Below, one piece after another: positions 58,485 to 64,000 of a stretch of 64,000 nucleotides of DNA. Under the pieces are notes generated by a model. It saw nothing but the letters and a program-made list of their open reading frames with translations, was not told where the DNA came from and ran no database searches. Made by a program: the position numbers and the translations under genes. Where the stretch lies: the NCBI RefSeq assembly GCF_048544455.1, contig NC_133529.1, positions 45,299,456 through 45,363,455 of the forward strand, in the 5' to 3' direction. This DNA comes from Silene latifolia (lineage: Eukaryota > Streptophyta > Magnoliopsida > Caryophyllales > Caryophyllaceae). Positions within the stretch are counted from its first letter, which is position 1. Each line of letters opens with the position of its first letter.

Positions 58485-59214
58485 AGGCTCGCCAGCCATA
58501 AGAAGGAGTCATACCTGAGGCATCTTCGGATATGTCCTTGCGCATTTGCGGACAAAGGTTCGCCAGCTGTGGGAAGGAAATGTACCCGAGGCATCTTCGG
58601 GATCTATCCTTGGATGGTTGCGGACAAAGGCTCGCCAGCCGTTGTAAGGAAATGTACCCGAGGCATCTTCGGGATCTGTCCTTGAAAGGTTGCGGACAAA
58701 GGCTCGCCAGCCATTGTAAGGAAATGTACCCGAGGCATCATCGGGATCTGTCCTTGAAAGGTTGCGGACAAAGGCTCGCCAGCCATTGTAAGGAAATGTA
58801 CCCGAGGCATCTTCGGGATCTGTCCTTGAAAGGTTGCGGACAAAGGCTCGCTTGACCATTGTAAGGAAATGTACCCGAGGCATCTTCGGGATCTGTCCTT
58901 GAAAGGTTGCGGACAAAGGCTCGCCAGCCATTGTAAGGAAATGTACCCGAGGCATCTTCGGGATCTGTCCTTGAAAGGTTGCGGACAAAGGCTCACCAGC
59001 CGTTGTAAGGAAATGTACCCGAGGCATCTTCGGTATCTGCCCTTGAAAGGTTGAGGACAAAGGCTCGCCAGTCATTGTAAGGAAATGTACCCGAGGCATC
59101 TTCGGGATCTGTCCTTGAAAGGTTGCGGACAAAGGCTCGCCAGCCGTTGTAAGGAAATGTACCCGAGGCATCTTCGGGATCTGTCCTTGAAAGGTTGCGG
59201 ACAAAGGCTCGCCA
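58485..59214. repeat. 72-bp tandem repeat, about ten units
   Basis: Units built on AAATGTACCCGAGGCATC, TTCGGGATCTGTCC, TTGCGGACAAAGGCTCGCC. The spacing is 72 bases between the units checked (58580, 58652, 58724). The first unit is most diverged. Because 72 is a multiple of three, long open frames appear on both strands, but they are artefacts of the repeat. Confidence 0.95.
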
Positions 59215-59279
59215 GCTAATTGGTAAGGTCGATCAATGGACCACGGGAACAGCCGCGTCGAATGGGCTTGTTTTGAAAG

Positions 59280-59930
59280 TAGCGAACTCGTGATGCCGCT
59301 GTGGGAATAGTGAGTATGGATTTTCACTATCACTGTTTTTGAAATGAGCGGGTTCCGCGAGGAAGCCCCCTGCTGGTACTTGAAGGAATAGTGAATTGGG
59401 AATCTTCACCATTCGTCGTTCTTCTTTGAACTTGAAGTGGCGGTTTTGATCGCCGTTTGTTTTAATTTTGAAGGAAAATAGCAAATTTTGAGTTTGCTAT
59501 TGCGTCTTGAAGTGACGGTTTATATGCCGCCGTTGACTTTTGAAAGAAATAGTGAATTTGGAATCTTAACTATTGTTCGAAGTGACGGTTTATGTGCCGC
59601 CGTTGACATGTGCGGTGAAAATAGTGGAATTCAAATTCCAACTACTATTTTGAAAATGACGGTTTTAATTGCCGTCGTTTAAAATTTGGAGAAATAGCGG
59701 TTTTTGCAATTTTGCTATTTATTTATGAAATTGGAGGGAAATAGTGAATTTGATTTCACTATTATTTTTGGAATTGGCGGTTTTGATCGCCGTTTGCTTG
59801 AAAACTCTCGAAAATAGTGAATTTAAATTTTCACTATTCGATTGGAGGGACGGTTTATGTGCCGTCGTTTAAAGCTTCCGAAAATAGTGAATTTGAATTT
59901 TTACTATTTGTTTTTTTGAGAAAATGACGA
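59280..59930. repeat. Degenerate interspersed repeats, GACGGTTTATGTGCCG and AATAGTGAATTT words
   Basis: The two words alternate about seven times at 60-90 base spacing. Possibly an older decayed tandem array. Confidence 0.6.
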
Positions 59931-60193
59931 CCTTTAATATCGTCAAATGAAAATTTGAAGTTTGTCACGGGAAATTGGGCTAAAGCCCAAAATCCGCTGA
60001 AAAAGCAAAGGGGAGGCCTGATTTAGGCGCGAGCCACCTGGCGAACCAAAGGGGCTTCCCTATTTTTCTGTAAAAGACGCGAGTTCAGGCCGCATCTCAT
60101 TCATCATTCCGCCTTCTTCATTTTCGACACAAACCTGCGAAAATCGCCATTGAAGGACCTTCTTGCTTGTTCGAGTTCTTGCCTTCATCAACA

Positions 60194-63100
60194 ATGTCAT
60201 CTCAAGGTAAGTGTTTCCTCTTGAATCCATTCAAATTTGTTGATCTTTAGCTTGATTGAATTAGGGCGAATTTTGCCCTAAAAATCGAATTGGGCGTTTT
60301 TGATTGAGCCCATTTCGAGTGAAATTGATGCTTGCATTAGGTTAGAAACTTGTTTAGGAGTATAGGGGTGCTTTTAGTTTGCATTTTGGTCCCCGTTCCC
60401 GCTCCCTATGCTCGAAAAAACGTGAGTGAGGCGAGAAACCGTCTCATTTCACAATGCCAAGTTTATTTGCTTGGGTAGTGGGTCCCACTAGTTTGCATTG
60501 TAGTTGGGAAAACCCGTATTTGCCATTTAAGGACCTTCGTTGGATGTTTGTGGGCAAAATTGGATTTTTGCCTTTTGCGACGGTCTTATGTCTGACTAAA
60601 TAAGCGCCTGTTTGGGCTTGAATTGAGTCAGTTTGCCTTGAATTGGACCTTATTGGTAATTTAGGTCACCTTGAGGCGTGATAAAATCACGTTTGCCTTT
60701 TTGCGGTCGTTTTTGAATTTTGACCGGTTTGGGCTCAAATTAGCATATGAATTGCTTTTTTGAGCCGTAGAAAAATACCCAATTGTGTCGGGAATGTATT
60801 TTGGTTTGTAGGCGGACCTTGTATGGGTCTTGAAATGCCGTTTTTGTGGTTTTGACTCGTCTTTTGCTTGAAAAGAGGGGCGAGTCGTTTTTGTGTTTTT
60901 TTTTTTGTGAATGGTTTTGTTTGGTTGGATTTCTGGCGGGATTGCCCTTGTTTTTGTTTTGCAGGTTGTGTTTTTGTTTTTGGATTTATCCATTTCATGT
61001 CGTCGTAATGCCGAAATTTCGGCTGACGTTTTTGTTTGTAGGAGAGTGTTTGGGACAGACCGGGTCTGTCGCTGCGACTCTAGAGGAGTTGTTCGGGTCG
61101 GGCCCGGTTAGTACTCTGGTTAGCACGCCCGCCGTAGTGGTGGAGGACGTCACTGAGGAGGAGAGACCTCCTGAGCAGCCTGTTGGGGCCTCAGGGGCCA
61201 TCGAGGAGCGTGGGGAGCCCGTTGTTGGGGCTGTTAGCACTGGGAGAGCTCAGACTGGGGCTGAGGCGAGTACCTCCGGGATGAGGGTTTCTTCGAGGGA
61301 GCGACGTCCTCGGGCGACTAGGCGGTCGTTGCGGGACGTCAACAGGGTCGTTGAGTTGGGCCCTACCCACCACGTCGAGTCTCGTGGCCATAAGAGACGG
61401 AGAGTGGAGACAGCCGAGGACGATGCTGACGTCGCGAGCTGGAGAGCCAGGCGAGTTACGGCCCCGCGGGGTTTGCTTTTACGGGCGGCGCCTGAGTGGG
61501 CCGAGGGTTTTGACGGCAGCCAGTTATTGCTTCGACTGGACCGACACCTTTCCTACCGTGCTCACGAGGGCATGGTGAGTCGTGTTCCCTGGTTGAATTT
61601 TGTCGTTTATGAAGTCTTGGGCCTAAATAGGCATTCTGACGTTGTCTGTTTTTGATTTCAGGAGATTGGCACCATGAGGACTTTCTCGGGCTTTTCTACC
61701 TGCTTGGGTCTCTACGACGTTCTCCGAGCCAGGTCGAGGGCGTTGATAGAGAGGTCGGCTTTTGGGCCGTTAGTGGCCGCTTGGCGGGACATTCACAGGT
61801 CCTTGATTAGGGCGAACCTGTGTTTGATCCGAGCTATGTTGGATCGGTATTGGGATACGACGTCGTCGTTCCACATGGAGTTTGGGGAGGTCAGTGTGAC
61901 TTTAGAGGACTTCGCCATGGTATCCGGCCTTCCCTTCGGCGAGCTGCCCATTGAGTTTACCGCGACGCCGGAGAGAGTGTCCTCTCCTGCGGTCACTGCT
62001 TTGATCGGTACTGCTTTGCCGGAGCCTTCCGACGTCACTCCGTACCTGATTGCGAGTTCGTACGTGAAGGACCACTTCACTGAGAGGGTGGCAGGTGTTG
62101 CTCCGGCGCCGTTGGCGAGCCCGGAGGCAGAGGTTGGGGCCGACGCGAAGGAGGCGCGGCTGTGGTTGTGGTACTTCTTGGGTGCCACGTACTTTGGTGA
62201 CAAGGGTGAGCGCTTGTCGACCAAGGTGCTTCTTCTCCTCACTGACCTTGACACTTTGGGTCGGTTTGACTGGGTTATGCCGGCTTTGGCGAGTTTTACC
62301 CGGTATTTGCACGCGGCGGTGCGTCCGGAGACAGTGGGAGCGGGTAGTGCTCCTGCTTTGGTTGGTCCCGGCCTCATCTTTGAGATACGAGTTTTTTTTT
62401 CGTGGTAGTTTTTTTTTAGTTTGATTTTGATTTTGACTTTGGCAATTTTTGAGAAATTGGCTAAGTTGTGTTTGCTATGTTTGATTACAGGCTTGGTTGT
62501 ATGCTTACTTCACTCCTCTGCGTCTGGGGACTACAGATGGTGTTCCCTCGGCTTACCCTGCTGTGAGGGGTTGGACAGTGGATCGGAAGAAGTCGACTAA
62601 GTCGACTTACGAGGACTGCAGGCGTCGCGTGAACAAGCTTCGGGTTGCTGATGTAAGTTCCCGCTTTCTTTCCCTTCTCCTTTATAGAAATAGATAGAGA
62701 TAGGATGATTAGGTAGCTCATGAAGCCCCCAGTTAGCTGAATAGCTTTGCTTTGAATGCAGTTTCTTGGGCGGCCTTGGGAGCACTACACGGGTGTACCG
62801 GCTGCCATCAGGGAGCGTTTGCGGCCTCGCAGCTCCCTGCGTCTGTACTTGGAGACGGCGATTGAGCCGGTTTGGTACTTGGGCGAGCGTCTAGTTCGCC
62901 AGTGCTTTACCGAGACTTTCGTCGTGCCGGTTGACCCGCCTAGGGTGTTGTTCCAGTCGAGTCGACCGACGAGGTTGAGGAGCACCTTCACGGTCGGGAG
63001 GTGAGGAGTCATTCTTTGTGGGACGCCGACTACGACACCTTCCGGTTATCGAGGCTTGCTTGGTACCCGATCGAGGTATGTTTTCCTCTTTTCTTTTGTT

Positions 63101-63812
63101 TTTTTATTGCCTCTCTTGATAGGAGGGTTTGTCATCTTTGATGTGGATCCAAATGGCAGGGAGTCGTCCCCCGATGAGGACTCATTTTGACTTTCCGACG
63201 GAGACCACTTTTCAGGGGTCGGGTGGCGAGGACCTTCAGTTGCGTTTACCGGAGCCCGCGGTGGCCAAGGTGACCGATGCCGGCATGGAGTGGAGGTTGA
63301 TTGTTCTGAGGGTGAGTTCCTGACTTGAACACTTTCTCCAATTATACTTTGCCTTACATTGTATTGAAAGACATTTTTTTTTTGTAGGTGACGACTGTTA
63401 GTCACCAGAACCTGTGGCGGATGGCTAACCGCTGGAGGGCGCTTGCTGGTGACCTGGCTACGAGAGAGGCTCGGCTTTCTCAGGTTCGTTTTGTGTGCTG
63501 TTTTTGTGTATTTGGTGTTGTATTTCATGTTTTTAGATCTTGAGGATCTGTTATTGTGTTTTGCAGAGCACTGCGGATCCGACGGAGCTTGCTCGGGTCC
63601 GTGCTGAGTTGGAGGCAGCTAGGTCGATGATCGAGGCCCAGGGGTTGGAAATCACTCGTCGGGACCAGGAGTTGAGGCGTCGTGATGACGAGCTGCGGAG
63701 TCGAGACGCGGAGATTGCCTCCCTCAGGGCTCAGTTGGCTGCGGCGGAGGAGGTTCGCGTCGTGATGGAGGAGGAGACACTGGAGAGTTCTCCGGAGAGG
63801 GAGCCTGAGTAG
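60194..63812 (+). CDS. Plant mobile domain (PMD, aminotransferase-like/MAIN-like) protein, eight exons, antisense to element D
   Basis: Proposed exons: 60194-60206, 61042-61574, 61662-62390, 62491-62652, 62762-63075, 63123-63311, 63388-63483 and 63567-63812. All introns are GT-AG and phases agree at each join. Exon 2 is Glu/Pro/Arg-rich with a basic Lys-Arg-Arg-Arg patch. Exon 3 holds the PMD core: Met-Glu-Phe-Gly-Glu-Val-Ser-Val-Thr-Leu-Glu-Asp-Phe-Ala-Met-Val-Ser-Gly-Leu-Pro. Exon 8 is a charged coiled coil (Arg-Arg-Arg-Asp-Asp-Glu-Leu heptads). One frameshift lies inside exon 5 near 62945-62975. The TAG at 63810 may also be premature, since the frame stays open to 63881. GC content is well above the surroundings. 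Known PMD proteins include MAIN/MAIL and TE-borne forms; activity is unknown. Confidence 0.75.
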
Positions 63813-64000
63813 GTGGTGGTGTCTGCGTTGGCGGCGACCCCTAGCGAGACCAAGACTGGTCCGACGGGAGACGCTGAGTAGTTTTTGTAGCTTGTCCGTG
63901 TCTTGGACTCTTGTCTGTACATATTTACATTTTGCATGAGGCGGTTTGTATATATGTGTTTTTGGATCGTGGTTTATTTTGTGATTTTTGGCTTTTTGTG
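63813..64000 (+). other. Downstream region of PMD gene
   Basis: The in-frame continuation to TAG at 63879-63881 is probably the original C-terminus. After that the sequence is T/G-rich and 3' UTR-like. Confidence 0.5.

Larger units (their letters stand above)
58234..60193. other. D interior: tandem repeats and PMD gene upstream region
   Basis: No protein gene. Contains the polypurine tract, two near-repeats of a CGGGAAGGGCGACG / CGACGTCGAGGC type (58320-58430), the 72-bp array, degenerate repeats of AATAGTGAATTT and GACGGTTTATGTGCCG (59290-59930), then a GGCGCGAGCCA word at 60028 about 165 bases before the PMD ATG. Confidence 0.6.
55791..64000 (-). mobile_element. Tat-like Ty3/gypsy element D, 3' end, minus strand (continues past window)
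   Basis: On the minus strand, AAAGTGGGGGCTC (58246-58234) is a good polypurine tract directly before TGTAGATACCC, the start of an LTR that ends CCATGTCCACA at 55791. The sequence to the right is therefore the interior. 72-bp tandem repeats next to the polypurine tract and an antisense PMD gene both fit what is known for plant Tat-lineage elements, with a variable repeat-rich 3' UTR and extra antisense ORFs. The RT side is outside the window, so the lineage is inferred. Confidence 0.65.

Noticed and set aside
58509-59333. 274-codon minus-strand ORF with repeated 24-residue units, and matching plus-strand ORFs
   Set aside because: Explained by the 72-bp tandem repeat, whose length is a multiple of three. 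No domain, and it would begin and end in repeat.
60194-63812. PMD gene as an ordinary host MAIN/MAIL gene unrelated to a transposon
   Set aside because: Not excluded, but it lies right beside an LTR, polypurine tract and 3' UTR-type tandem repeats, shares their GGCGCGAGCCA word and is damaged, so a TE-borne copy is more likely.

Overview
This window is repeat DNA from a large plant nuclear genome, almost certainly a eudicot. I suspect Caryophyllales from the style of the elements, but no single-copy host gene is present to prove it. Nearly every base belongs to a transposable element, and the elements sit inside one another up to six levels deep. TG...CA ends and 5-bp target-site duplications (TSDs) let most of the nest be unpacked directly from the sequence. 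Names below are local labels.

Layout. (1) 1-15615: a chromovirus-type Ty3/gypsy element, G1 (Tekay/Del-like), left LTR cut by the window. It has broken gag-pro-RT-RNaseH-IN-chromodomain and is split inside integrase by a Ty1/copia-like element, copia1 (5798-13054, TSD AAAGT). (2) 15616-21487 plus 55147-55251: an Athila-like element, A (plus strand), with gag-protease but no RT/IN. G1 apparently sits in its 5' LTR. (3) Inside the 3' LTR of A lies a second pol-less Athila-like element, B (21488-55146, minus strand, TSD TAGAT/TAGAA). Its left LTR was hit by copia2 (22046-43545, TSD TCATA) and by a Cassandra-type 5S-bearing LTR (43906-44220). Its interior was hit by a 5'-truncated LINE (46840-47558, 16-bp TSD). 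(4) Inside copia2 lie a solo gypsy LTR, C (23021-33975, TSD TTAGG), and a solo copia LTR, E (35544-37141, TSD ATATT). (5) Inside LTR C are Helitron-like ends, a Stowaway-like MITE, an element with terminal inverted repeats flanked by (TA)n, and a minus-strand LINE. (6) 55252-55790: an unclassified repeat and a (TTA)n array. (7) 55791-64000: element D, read as the 3' end of a minus-strand Tat-like gypsy element: LTR, polypurine tract, 72-bp tandem repeats, and an eight-exon plant mobile domain (PMD) gene running antisense to the element.

How the parts work together. Complete pol genes are missing from A and B and no readable pol is seen in copia1 or copia2, so those families must be, or have been, moved by helper elements. 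What is conserved is often non-coding: copia leaders and 3' blocks, hairpins in gypsy LTRs, and short repeated words.

The most unusual signal is a set of family-specific word clusters: TCGATCGA palindromes in G1 and A, a GACGCTCGGAT-like word in B, and GGCGCGAGCCA in D. They lie just upstream of TATA boxes in the LTRs and upstream of internal ORFs. In the gag linker of A the TCGATCGA word occurs in two different reading frames, so the nucleotide word is kept and not the peptide. I propose these as cis-acting modules; the function is inference.
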